Assembly: GCA_021732005.1 (NCBI GenBank)
Contig: JAKFVT010000059.1
Span: 62,001-126,000, forward strand
DNA from: Mycobacterium sp.
GTDB taxonomy: Bacteria > Actinomycetota > Actinomycetes > Mycobacteriales > Mycobacteriaceae
DNA length: 64,000 nt
Direction: 5' to 3'
Shown one piece after another: positions 17,173 through 24,857 of this stretch. The stretch's first letter is position 1; every line of letters begins with the position of its first letter. The position numbers were made by a program, and so were the translations under genes. Below the pieces are notes generated by a model that worked only from the letters and a program-made list of their open reading frames with translations, had not been told where the DNA came from and made no database searches.

Positions 17173-18819
17173 TCACTGGTCGACTCGCATCAGCAGCACC
17201 CCGCTCGGCGTCAGCCCTCCGCTGCTCGCCACCGCGACGCGGGCGCCCGCGACCTGCCGCTCACCGGCCTCGCCCCGCAGCTGGCTGACCGCCTCGTGGA
17301 TCAGGCCCATGCCGTGGGTTCGGCCGTGAGAGAGCTGGCCGCCGTGAGTGTTCAACGGAAGCACACCGTCGCGGGCGATGTTGACGCCCCCGTCCAGAAA
17401 GTCCTTCGCCTCGCCGATTCCGCAGAAGCCGAGCGCCTCCAGCCACGACAGGCAGTTGAAGGTGAACCCGTCGTAGAGCTCTGCGACGTCGACATCGTGG
17501 GGACGCAACGAGGTTCGCGTCCACAGATGCGCCGACTGGCCCAGCACCTGTGGTTCGTGGGTCAGCGTCGTCTGATCCCAGTCGGTGCGTTCGACGATCT
17601 GGGTGCCGACGGCCTCGAACAACACCGGCGGCTTGGGCAGGTCGCGGGCGGCCTCCACCGCCGAGACGATCACGGCGACCGCGCCATCACAGGGCACATC
17701 GCAGTCGTAGAGCCCGAACGGCGTGGTGATCGGCCGAGCCGACAGGTAGTCCTCCATCGTCATCGGGTCGCGGTAGATGGCGGTCGGATTCAGCGCGGCG
17801 TTGGCCCGCTGGTTGATCGCGATCCAGCCCAGCGTCTCTCGGGTGGTCCCGTAGCGGGCGAAGTGCCGTTGGGCGTTGAGCGCCAACGTGTGCGCGGCGG
17901 ACGTCGCGCCGAACGGCATCTGCCAGCTGCTGGTGCGCGCCCCGCCGGGCGGCGCCATCTTGCCCTGCTTGAGCAGCTCCTGGAAGGTCGACTCCCACAG
18001 TGTGCGAAAGCACAGCACGTGCCGGGCCATCCCGGTGGCGACGGCCATCATCGCCGCGATGATCGATCCACCCGGCCCGAAGGTGTCCATCCCGCCGTTG
18101 ATCCACGTGGGGCGTAGCCCCAGCGCGCCCTCCAGTGCGGTCACGCCGCCTTCGCCCATGCCGGCGATGTCGAGGCCGGGATAGGTGGACAACCCGTCGA
18201 TGTCGGTGAACGTCAGCCCGGCGTCGGCCACCGCGGCTTCGCAGGCCTCGACGGTCAACGACAAGGGGTTCACCATCAGGCGGCGCCCCAGCCGTGAAGC
18301 GCCGATCCCGGTGATCGCCGAGCGCTCCTCGAACTTGCTGGTGGTCAGCGGCGGCCGGACATGCTTGGCGAAGTCCTGCGGGGCGATGTCGTCGGCCGGT
18401 TGCTCGGCGATCTGTTTCGGTGTCACCGGGCGGAACAGCGGCAGATACACGTCGTCGTTCTGCTCGAAAACGACTTCGACAAGCTGGCCGAGTTCCAGAT
18501 CGGCGGGGTCGGCGTCGATGATGTTGGTGGTCAAGCGGACTCGAGGATCCTCCTGGATCGCCACCTGGGCCACCACGTAGGGCGCCGGCAGGCCCGGAAT
18601 GCTGAACCGCTCGTTGACGGTGAACGCCGACAGCACGCCCACGCCACTGACCGGCCTGGCCTTGAGGTCGTGGCTTCCGCAGTACCGGCACACGGGCTGC
18701 GGCGGATGGATCAGCGAGCTGCAGCCCTGGCACTCCTGGATGCGCAGGGTGTCGTCGGCTCCCGCGGTCCAGAAGAACTCGTTCTCGCCGGTGACCTGAG
18801 GCAGCGGGGCGCGGGTCAC
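17173..18819 (-). CDS. Fused DUF35 (zinc ribbon + OB fold) and lipid-transfer thiolase
   Basis: 548-residue two-domain protein. Residues 1-135 are a DUF35 unit with a zinc ribbon, C30-x2-C33 and C44-x2-C47, followed by an OB fold (GVGVLSAFTVNERF). Residues about 165-548 are a SCP2/lipid-transfer type thiolase (SAITGIGASRLGRRLMVNPLSL to the C-terminus). The thiolase lacks the nucleophilic Cys and instead has the Tyr-containing motifs FGLYDCDVPCDG and VAELYDGFTFN. In the steroid pathway Ltp2 and its DUF35 partner are separate proteins forming a retro-aldolase; here both are in one chain. A retro-aldol side-chain cleavage role is inference. Confidence 0.9.
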   Translation of the reverse strand: MTRAPLPQVTGENEFFWTAGADDTLRIQECQGCSSLIHPPQPVCRYCGSHDLKARPVSGVGVLSAFTVNERFSIPGLPAPYVVAQVAIQEDPRVRLTTNIIDADPADLELGQLVEVVFEQNDDVYLPLFRPVTPKQIAEQPADDIAPQDFAKHVRPPLTTSKFEERSAITGIGASRLGRRLMVNPLSLTVEACEAAVADAGLTFTDIDGLSTYPGLDIAGMGEGGVTALEGALGLRPTWINGGMDTFGPGGSIIAAMMAVATGMARHVLCFRTLWESTFQELLKQGKMAPPGGARTSSWQMPFGATSAAHTLALNAQRHFARYGTTRETLGWIAINQRANAALNPTAIYRDPMTMEDYLSARPITTPFGLYDCDVPCDGAVAVIVSAVEAARDLPKPPVLFEAVGTQIVERTDWDQTTLTHEPQVLGQSAHLWTRTSLRPHDVDVAELYDGFTFNCLSWLEALGFCGIGEAKDFLDGGVNIARDGVLPLNTHGGQLSHGRTHGMGLIHEAVSQLRGEAGERQVAGARVAVASSGGLTPSGVLLMRVDQ

Positions 18820-19109
18820 TGGGCGTAGCCCCAGCGGGCCTCGAAGACCGGTGATTCCTCGGCCGGTGTGTCCGCAGGCCGGGCCTCGCCGTCGAACTCG
18901 TTGTCGCTGATCTCGATGATCGCGTGCACCGGGCAGTCGAACAGCGCCCGCAGGACATCGTCACGGTCGGCCTCGGCCACCCTGCCGTCCCCGATCAGGG
19001 ACGCATAGCCCCAGTCGTCGAGCGAAAAGTGCTTGGGCGCGTGCTTGGCGCAGGCGCCGAAACCGTCACAGAGCGTCCGGTCCAGCCGAATTCGGATCTC
19101 ACCGCTCAT
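18816..19109 (-). CDS. Ferredoxin with extended C-terminus
   Basis: 97-residue ferredoxin: cluster ligands in LCDGFGACAKHAPKHF (C-x5-C) and DCPVHAI, a 3Fe-4S arrangement, followed by an acidic tail of about 30 residues (ADTPAEESPVFEARWGYAQ). It overlaps the NuoF-like gene upstream and the DUF35-thiolase downstream by four bases each. The natural reading is that the NuoF-like flavoprotein reduces this ferredoxin, which then serves an oxygenase such as a P450 or Rieske enzyme of the region. Confidence 0.88.
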   Translation of the reverse strand: MSGEIRIRLDRTLCDGFGACAKHAPKHFSLDDWGYASLIGDGRVAEADRDDVLRALFDCPVHAIIEISDNEFDGEARPADTPAEESPVFEARWGYAQ

Positions 19110-20413
19110 GGCTGCGTCACCGCCTCCACCTCGTAGGGCCGCCGGGCGCTGAATCGGCCTGCCCCGCACGGATCACAGGCGCCGGCCAGATGTTGTTCGA
19201 CAACCGCGGGGAAATGCTTGAGCAGGCTGCCCGCCACGTTGGCAGCGCCGTCGAGGGTGGCGCAGGCACCCCGGCCGCGCAGCACGACTGACCAGCGCTC
19301 CAGGCGGGCGACGTCCTCGGCGGTGGCCGCACCGTCGCGCAGCGCGCCTGCGGCCGCGGCCATCGCCGCCGTGCCGTTGAAGCACGACCCGCACTGCCCG
19401 GCGTTCTCCCGATCGAAGTAGGCCAGCACCGACGCCGCCACGGCCACCGGACAATCGTCGGTCAGAACCGCCACTGCGCCGCAACCGAGGCCGCATCCGA
19501 GCTCGCGGAACGTCTCGTGGTCCAGGGTGGTGTCGAGCACATCGCGGTTCAGCAAACCCGCGAAGTATCCACCCATCAGGGCGCCCTGCACCGAGTCGGG
19601 CGAAACACCATGTAAGGCAAGCACATCGCGGAACGGCATGCCGTGGGGCACCTCGTAGAGGGCCGGTGGACGTCCGGCGCCGGTGATCGTCATCAGGAAC
19701 GTGCCCGGCGAGGCCGCCGTGCCCGCCGACCGGAAGGCCGCGGCGCCGTTGCGTTGGAGATACGGCAGGTTCGCGAGCGTCTCGACGTTGCTCACCAGAG
19801 TGGGATGTCCTGCGACGCCGTGCTGGAACGGCCGCGGTGGTTTGTCGGTCGGCTTGGCCGGTCCGCCGTTGACGGCGCGCACCGCGGCGGTTTCCTCACC
19901 GGCCACGTAGCCGGCGGGCACGGTGACGATCGAAATCTGAAGGCCGCCAAGCGTATCGAAGCCCACTTCGCTGAGCGCGGCGTCGACGGCGCGCGCCGCA
20001 TCGAGGTCGGAGACATAGACGTAGGCATGCTGGGCGCCGACCAGGCGGGCGGCCAGCCGCACGCCGTCGAGCACCAGGTGCGGACGGTGGCGCAGTAGCC
20101 AGCGGTCCTTCACCGACGCGGGCTCGCCCTCTTCGCCGTTGGCCAGCACCACGGTCTCATGGCCGCGGGTGTGCGCGGCGCGTACCGTGCGCAGTTTGAC
20201 CGCCAGCGGGAAGGCGGCGCCGCCGCGGCCGAGTAGGCCAGAGCCTTCCACCTCGGCGAGCAGACTCTCGGCGCTGTCCAGCGGCGAGTATCCACCGATG
20301 GACGCATACGCGCTCATGCTCTCCACCGTTGCAGGCAGTCGCAACAACCGGGGGGTGATTCCCGGTGCACAGGCGACGGTCAAGGCCGTGCCTGCGGGTG
20401 CGGTGGCATTCAT
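19106..20413 (-). CDS. Stand-alone NuoF-like NADH:ferredoxin flavoprotein
   Basis: 435-residue protein homologous to the 51-kDa NADH-binding subunit of complex I. It has the FMN/NADH motifs GLLGRGGAAFPLAVKL, NGEEGEPASVKDR, YVAGEETAAVRAVNGG and PTLVSNVETLANLP. The iron-sulfur region reads QCGSCFNGT with a distal RGRGACATL, so of the four NuoF Cys (CGxCxxC plus C) the third is Gly. A C-terminal C-D-P-C pair might substitute. No other complex I genes are nearby. With the overlapping ferredoxin gene it likely forms an NADH-to-ferredoxin electron supply. Confidence 0.87.
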   Translation of the reverse strand: MNATAPAGTALTVACAPGITPRLLRLPATVESMSAYASIGGYSPLDSAESLLAEVEGSGLLGRGGAAFPLAVKLRTVRAAHTRGHETVVLANGEEGEPASVKDRWLLRHRPHLVLDGVRLAARLVGAQHAYVYVSDLDAARAVDAALSEVGFDTLGGLQISIVTVPAGYVAGEETAAVRAVNGGPAKPTDKPPRPFQHGVAGHPTLVSNVETLANLPYLQRNGAAAFRSAGTAASPGTFLMTITGAGRPPALYEVPHGMPFRDVLALHGVSPDSVQGALMGGYFAGLLNRDVLDTTLDHETFRELGCGLGCGAVAVLTDDCPVAVAASVLAYFDRENAGQCGSCFNGTAAMAAAAGALRDGAATAEDVARLERWSVVLRGRGACATLDGAANVAGSLLKHFPAVVEQHLAGACDPCGAGRFSARRPYEVEAVTQP

Positions 20414-20453
20414 CGGTCACCTCTTCTGATTCGGGCACCAGGCGCGAGATCGC

Positions 20454-20459
20454 TAGGCT
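20454..20459 (+). promoter_or_regulatory. Candidate -10 element for a leaderless transcript
   Basis: TAGGCT, a mycobacterial TANNNT-type -10, ends seven bases before the ATG at 20467, and no ribosome binding site precedes that ATG. This is the geometry of leaderless mycobacterial mRNAs with the start-codon A as +1. The whole divergent gap is only 53 bases. Confidence 0.45.
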
Positions 20460-20466
20460 GAGGCCC

Positions 20467-20949
20467 ATGAGAACGGCGGTGGTGCGTGTCGATGTCGACC
20501 CGGCCGGTGAGCTGACGCCGGCGCGGCTCGCCGACGGCGTTGCAGCGTTGCGCACGCTTGCCGATGACGGTGGCGTGACCATGGTGGACAACAACTTGGC
20601 GCAGATGCCGCGCGGCCGCAGGGAGGCCGAACTGCTGATCGGCGACACCGCGGCCGCCGATCGCCAGGAGCTCGAACGCGTCGGAGTCACCCTGTGCGCC
20701 AAAGCGTTCGGCACCGAACCGGTACTCGGTGTGGTGACGTACGTCAGCCGCGGCACCGACGAAGATGCGCACGGGGTGCTGGCGGGCTTCGGGCTGCGCG
20801 GTGAGATCGCCCGGACCGCAGGCGACGACGGCTACGACATCCTGACCGTCACGCTGAGCAAGGCCGACATGGCGCGTATCCCGGAGAGCCGGGTGCACAC
20901 CGCGCTGGAGGCCTCGACCAACTGCGAGATCCGCATTCTCCTGGTCTGA
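20467..20949 (+). CDS. Conserved hypothetical protein
   Basis: 160-residue alpha/beta protein MRTAVVRVDVDPAGELTPARLADG...NCEIRILLV without signal peptide or membrane segments. I do not recognise the family. It is divergent from the NuoF-like operon across 53 bases, so the two promoters overlap and are probably co-regulated. The even alternation of strands and helices and the C-terminal hydrophobic strand suggest a small cytosolic domain. It ends 14 bases from the converging hydrolase gene. Confidence 0.75.
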   Translation: MRTAVVRVDVDPAGELTPARLADGVAALRTLADDGGVTMVDNNLAQMPRGRREAELLIGDTAAADRQELERVGVTLCAKAFGTEPVLGVVTYVSRGTDEDAHGVLAGFGLRGEIARTAGDDGYDILTVTLSKADMARIPESRVHTALEASTNCEIRILLV

Positions 20950-20963
20950 GTACAACCGGATGC

Positions 20964-21872
20964 TCATCGGCCCAGGAAGTCCAGAATGGCCGGGGCCGCC
21001 TGAACCCAGGTGTCGAACATGTTGAAGTGCTTGACTTTTCCGGATGCCCGGTCTTCGCCGGCGCGCTCCCAGGCATCCTCCGGCCACGGTGGGTCGATCA
21101 GCTTGGAGCCCTTGATGAGGCAGTTCACCTCGAGCGAGGTGCGCTTGGGGTGGTCCCAGTCGTTCTCGCCGCCGCGGATGATCAGGGTGGGCACCTTGAT
21201 GTCGCCGAAGAACTCGTCGTCGACGCCGGGGATCGCCTGACCGGGCTTGGGTACGAACGCATTGAGCCAGCGCAGCATGACCCGGAGGAACTCGTCGGGA
21301 TCCATCGCCAGGATGCGCTCTTTGTTCGCCGGGTTCTCGGCGATGCGCTCCTTCCATTCGTCTACGTGCAGAAGGCCTTTGATACCCAGGCCACGCACCG
21401 CGAGGATGCTGGGAACCAGATAGTAGGAGCCCAGCACGAAGCTGCCGTAGACGCCGCCGACGATGTTCCACGTCACCAGCTTGGTGGCGATCTCGGGGTA
21501 CAGGATCGTGGTCAGGATCGAGTCGCGGGCGCCGCCCGAGCCGCCCGCGATGATGCACGGACCGATACCCAGGCCGGTGATCAACCCGTGCAATGTCTCG
21601 GCGCGCATGTGGGATTCGCTCTGCCCGTAAAACTGGAGGTCGGACTTCCCGCAGTTGGGCCGGTCCCACAGCAGAACCCGGTAGCCGCCCTTGACCAGTT
21701 CCTCGGCCAGCGGTCGCAAACCCTCGATGTCCTTGCTGTACCGGCCGCCGGGCGTCAGGGCGATGAAATCACCTGCTTCGCCGAGGATCTCGTAGACGAC
21801 GTTTCCGCCGTTGATCGTCAGAACCTGTTCGCCGTCCCGTAGCTGCGGACTCGCGGTCACCGGTGTACTCAT
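20964..21872 (-). CDS. Alpha/beta hydrolase
   Basis: 302-residue hydrolase. Motifs are LLWDRPNCGKSD, the nucleophile elbow IIAGGSGGARDS (G-G-S-G-G), the likely acid in LIIRGGENDWDHPKR, and a C-terminal region KVKHFNMFDTWVQAAP whose His may complete the triad. The start is ATG 21872, in frame with a longer reading that would run through a 33-base repeat upstream. Last gene of the minus operon that begins at 24628. Possibly an ester, lactone or meta-cleavage type hydrolase; not resolved. Confidence 0.88.
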   Translation of the reverse strand: MSTPVTASPQLRDGEQVLTINGGNVVYEILGEAGDFIALTPGGRYSKDIEGLRPLAEELVKGGYRVLLWDRPNCGKSDLQFYGQSESHMRAETLHGLITGLGIGPCIIAGGSGGARDSILTTILYPEIATKLVTWNIVGGVYGSFVLGSYYLVPSILAVRGLGIKGLLHVDEWKERIAENPANKERILAMDPDEFLRVMLRWLNAFVPKPGQAIPGVDDEFFGDIKVPTLIIRGGENDWDHPKRTSLEVNCLIKGSKLIDPPWPEDAWERAGEDRASGKVKHFNMFDTWVQAAPAILDFLGR

Positions 21873-21904
21873 GCGGCCCCCTCGCTGGCTCGGTTGCCGC
21901 ATGC

Positions 21905-21970
21905 CCGCCGTTGATTCGCTCCGCAAGCGTCGCTCATCCGCCGTTGATTCGCTCCGCAAGCGTCGCTCAT
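21905..21970. repeat. Two tandem copies of a 33-bp repeat
   Basis: Identical 33-base units at 21905-21937 and 21938-21970. The second copy overlaps the stop of the Rieske ferredoxin gene. Read on the minus strand each unit would encode MSDACGANQRR, so the unit keeps frame and carries an ATG. The sequence is inserted between two operon genes and resembles a short dispersed intergenic element; no other copy was seen in the window. Confidence 0.8.
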
Positions 21971-22359
21971 GCCATCACCAGAACGTCGTCGCCCACCACG
22001 CGTACCGGGTAGGTGCGGATACTCCACTCCGGCTTGACCGCCGTCGTGCCGGTCGCCAGCTCGAATCCCCACTGGTGCCAAGGGCAGTAGATGTACTCGA
22101 GATCGCGCACCATCACTGCGTCGCCCGGAACGCTCTCGTCGACGATGTTGCGTCCGCGGGGGCGTCCCGAGCACAACGGACCGCCTTCGTGCGGGCAGTA
22201 GTTGGCGATCGCGTAGAACGTGCCGTTGACGTTGTACACCCCGACGCCATGCCGGCCGATCGGCACCAATTTGTGTGTGCCGGGCGGAATTTCGTCCACA
22301 CTCGCAACCACGTGCTCTCGGCCCTGCGCCAGGCGGGGCTGCTTCTCGGGTTTGGTCAT
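21967..22359 (-). CDS. Rieske [2Fe-2S] ferredoxin
   Basis: 130-residue single-domain Rieske protein. The cluster ligands are in NYCPHEGGPLC (C-x-H) and IYCPWHQWGFEL (C-x2-H). There is no signal peptide or membrane anchor, so it is a soluble electron carrier, not a bc1-complex Rieske. It follows the amidohydrolase by four bases in the same operon. It could feed the terminal oxygenase encoded at 3626-4969 or another oxygenase. Confidence 0.93.
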   Translation of the reverse strand: MTKPEKQPRLAQGREHVVASVDEIPPGTHKLVPIGRHGVGVYNVNGTFYAIANYCPHEGGPLCSGRPRGRNIVDESVPGDAVMVRDLEYIYCPWHQWGFELATGTTAVKPEWSIRTYPVRVVGDDVLVMA

Positions 22360-22363
22360 CTGC

Positions 22364-23509
22364 TCAGAACACCCGCGTCTGACCCTCGAGGGCCGGGACG
22401 GTGTCGGGCAGGCCGTACGTCTCGATCCCGTTGCGGAACATCACCGCTTCTCGCGCATGCTCGGGCAGGTGCTTGACCAGCCAGCGCGGGTCGTCGTAGG
22501 TCCAGTGCGGATAATCGGACGAGAACAGCAGGATCTTCTCGCATTCCATCCATTCGAAGGCCCGCAGCAGTTCGGTCTTGTCCTCCGGATAGTCCAGCGG
22601 TTGGGTGGTGAACTTGATGTGCTCCTTGACGTACTCGCTGGGCTTGCGCTTGATGTCCACCCAAGATTTGCGGGCCTCGTAGATGGCGTCCATCCGCCAC
22701 ATCAGCGGCAGGATCCAGCTGAAGGCGTGCTCCACGAACACGATTCGCAAGGTGGGGAAGCGGTCGAAGAGCCCGTCGAAGATCATGCTCATCACCTGGT
22801 TGGCGGCCAGCAGCGAGTAGCTGACCATGAAGTCGTGGTTGTAGCTGGGGAGTCCGACCGGCGGGATCGGCAGTGTCTCGAAGAAACCCCGCGACAGGTG
22901 GCAGCTGACCGGTTTGTTGGCCTTGACGGCCGCCGCCCAGATCGGATCGTATTTCGGGTCACCCCACGACGGTCGCGGCTCGGCCTTGATCATGACCTGG
23001 GCCATGTACGGATGCTCGGCCCACTTCTCGATCTCGCGGGCGCCACCTTCGGGGTCTTCGATGGCGACCAGGATCGAGCCGCGCCAGCGTTCGTGCCAGT
23101 TCGTCTTGCTGTCCAGCCAATGCTCGGCCTGCCAGGTGTTGTGCGCGTAGGACAACGCCGCGGTGGCTTCGGGTATCCGGCACGGCGCGTGCGCCGGTTC
23201 GAGGATGCAGACGTCGGCGCCGGCCTCCATGATCGCCTGGCGTAGCGCGAGGTCGGGGTCGCTGCAGGCGAATTCGCCGTCATCGGGGAAGGTGTCGACG
23301 CGCATCGCGTAGGCATGCGCGTAATCGGGAGCGTCATAGTAGATCGTCTCGCCGACCCGGTGGTTCCTGAAGTACTTGGTGCGTATCGGCTCTGGGATGT
23401 ATTCCTGAAGCACGCCACGCTTGGGCACCGGGTGGACATCGGAGTCGACGCACCGGATCGCGATGCGTTCGGCGGGAGCGACTCGCTCCTGGCTGTGGGT
23501 GAGAGTCAT
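22364..23509 (-). CDS. Amidohydrolase-2 family protein
   Basis: 381-residue TIM-barrel protein: barrel start RCVDSDVHPVPKRG (D-x-D-x-H), the middle HLSRGFFETLP with a conserved His, VFVEHAFSWILPLMWR, and the C-terminal LLFSSDYPHWTYDDPR with the catalytic Asp. AGGAGATC precedes the ATG. It sits with a close neighbour of the same superfamily and a Rieske ferredoxin. Related proteins decarboxylate or hydrolyse cyclic keto acids; the exact substrate is not readable. Confidence 0.88.
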   Translation of the reverse strand: MTLTHSQERVAPAERIAIRCVDSDVHPVPKRGVLQEYIPEPIRTKYFRNHRVGETIYYDAPDYAHAYAMRVDTFPDDGEFACSDPDLALRQAIMEAGADVCILEPAHAPCRIPEATAALSYAHNTWQAEHWLDSKTNWHERWRGSILVAIEDPEGGAREIEKWAEHPYMAQVMIKAEPRPSWGDPKYDPIWAAAVKANKPVSCHLSRGFFETLPIPPVGLPSYNHDFMVSYSLLAANQVMSMIFDGLFDRFPTLRIVFVEHAFSWILPLMWRMDAIYEARKSWVDIKRKPSEYVKEHIKFTTQPLDYPEDKTELLRAFEWMECEKILLFSSDYPHWTYDDPRWLVKHLPEHAREAVMFRNGIETYGLPDTVPALEGQTRVF

Positions 23510-23536
23510 CGTGATCTCCTTAGCTCTCTATGCGAG

Positions 23537-24628
23537 TCAGTGTGTTCCGACGCCGGCGGGGATGTCTATGCCGTATAGCGCCGCGGCGTTGCGCCAGCAG
23601 ACTTTCTCGCGCTGCTCAGCGGTCCACGCGCTGGGCAGAGCGCGGACGTCGCCGCAATGCCAGTGCGGATAGCTCGAGCCGAACATCAGCATGTCCTCCT
23701 TGCCGGTGAAGGACAGCCATTCGTCGGCGAACTCGGCTTCGCCCGGGCCGTCGAGGCTGTTGTGGATGAAGTGGACGTGTCCGGGCAGATAGTCACTCGG
23801 CATCTTCGGCGCCCACGGGGTCTGTTCCAGGTGCGGCCGTCCGAAGCAGTCCATCCGCCACATGAACGGTGTCAACATGTCGCCGGCGCCGTCGGCGAAC
23901 ACGAACTTCAGGTCCGGCATGCGCTCGAACACGCCCTCGGCGATCAGGTTCAGCAGGTGATAGATGTAGCTCAGTGAACTGAAGCCGAGGTACTGCTCGT
24001 AGGTCCTGGTGTGGCCGGACGGCGTCGGGGGGAACGCGATGCCCTCACCGGTTTCGATGTGGGTGGCCACCGGCAGACCCGCGTCGACGGCCGCCTCCCA
24101 CAGATCCCAGAACTGCGGCTTGCCGTAGAGCTCCCGGGACTGCATCGGGATGCCGATCTGGACGACGCGCGGGTGACCCTTGTACTTGTCGATCTCCCGC
24201 AGCGCGCCGCGGATGTCGTCGGGGTTGACCCGGATGGTGCCACGGAAGCGCTCACCGAGTTCGGGATGATCCAGCCAGCGCGACACCATCATCTCGTTGT
24301 GGGCGGCCAGGATCGCCGTGCCGAGGTGCCGGTCGGGCATGATGCCGCGGCCCATCGGATGCAACACCGCGACGTCGACTCCGCGATCGTCGAACAGCTG
24401 CTGGGCGACGAAGGCCGGGTCGGAACCCGGGTACTGACGATCCGGCCCGCGCGTCCCCTCGAGGTATTCGCCGCCGGGTGCGCCGTACCAGTCCATTTCG
24501 TAGTCGGGGAAGCCGCGGCTCTTGAACGGTTCCCGCATCACGCCGCGCAACTCAGGCGTGGACCCGAAGAAAATGTGCACGCTGGCGTCGATGACGGGAG
24601 TCGTCGTCCCGTCGCGGTGCTCTATCAC
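23537..24628 (-). CDS. Amidohydrolase-2 family protein
   Basis: 363-residue paralogue of the next gene. It shows VIDASVHIFFG at the barrel entrance, THIETGEGIAFPP in the middle, KFVFADGAGDMLTPFMWRMD, and LMFGSSYPHWHCGD near the C-terminus. In the last motif Ser replaces the usual catalytic Asp (SSYPHW against SDYPHW), so metal chemistry may be changed or lost. GTG 24628 is preferred, about eight bases after GGAAGG; TTG 24631 is an alternative. First gene of a four-gene minus operon. Confidence 0.85.
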   Translation of the reverse strand: MIEHRDGTTTPVIDASVHIFFGSTPELRGVMREPFKSRGFPDYEMDWYGAPGGEYLEGTRGPDRQYPGSDPAFVAQQLFDDRGVDVAVLHPMGRGIMPDRHLGTAILAAHNEMMVSRWLDHPELGERFRGTIRVNPDDIRGALREIDKYKGHPRVVQIGIPMQSRELYGKPQFWDLWEAAVDAGLPVATHIETGEGIAFPPTPSGHTRTYEQYLGFSSLSYIYHLLNLIAEGVFERMPDLKFVFADGAGDMLTPFMWRMDCFGRPHLEQTPWAPKMPSDYLPGHVHFIHNSLDGPGEAEFADEWLSFTGKEDMLMFGSSYPHWHCGDVRALPSAWTAEQREKVCWRNAAALYGIDIPAGVGTH

Positions 24629-24681
24629 CAAAGCCGCCTTCCGGAGGTCCGTCTGCGAGTAAACCCAAGTTCTTCAAGAGC

Positions 24682-24696
24682 AAGAATACTGTTCTC
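24682..24696. promoter_or_regulatory. Operator candidate AAGAAT-N3-GTTCTC
   Basis: One mismatch from the recurrent consensus. It lies 54 bases upstream of the 24628 start, with a degenerate partner GAGAGT-AG-AACCTC at 24703-24716, about 20.5 bases away centre to centre. Confidence 0.55.
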
Positions 24697-24785
24697 ACGA
24701 TTGAGAGTAGAACCTCATTACCACTTTGCCTCAACCGACCGTAGGCAGCAAGCAAATCAGCCGGTAGAGTGCGATACCGTCTTAG

Positions 24786-24822
24786 GAGAACCTGTGGTTC
24801 ACGAATAGAGAATTAGATTTCC
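24786..24822. promoter_or_regulatory. Operator pair before the 24858 gene
   Basis: GAGAAC-CTGTG-GTTCAC (24786-24802) and GAGAAT-TAG-ATTTCC (24808-24822) are two imperfect inverted repeats 21 bases apart centre to centre. The nearer ends 35 bases before the start codon. Confidence 0.5.
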
Positions 24823-24857
24823 ATTCGGGTGCTCTGACCCCGGGTAGGAGGCAGCGA

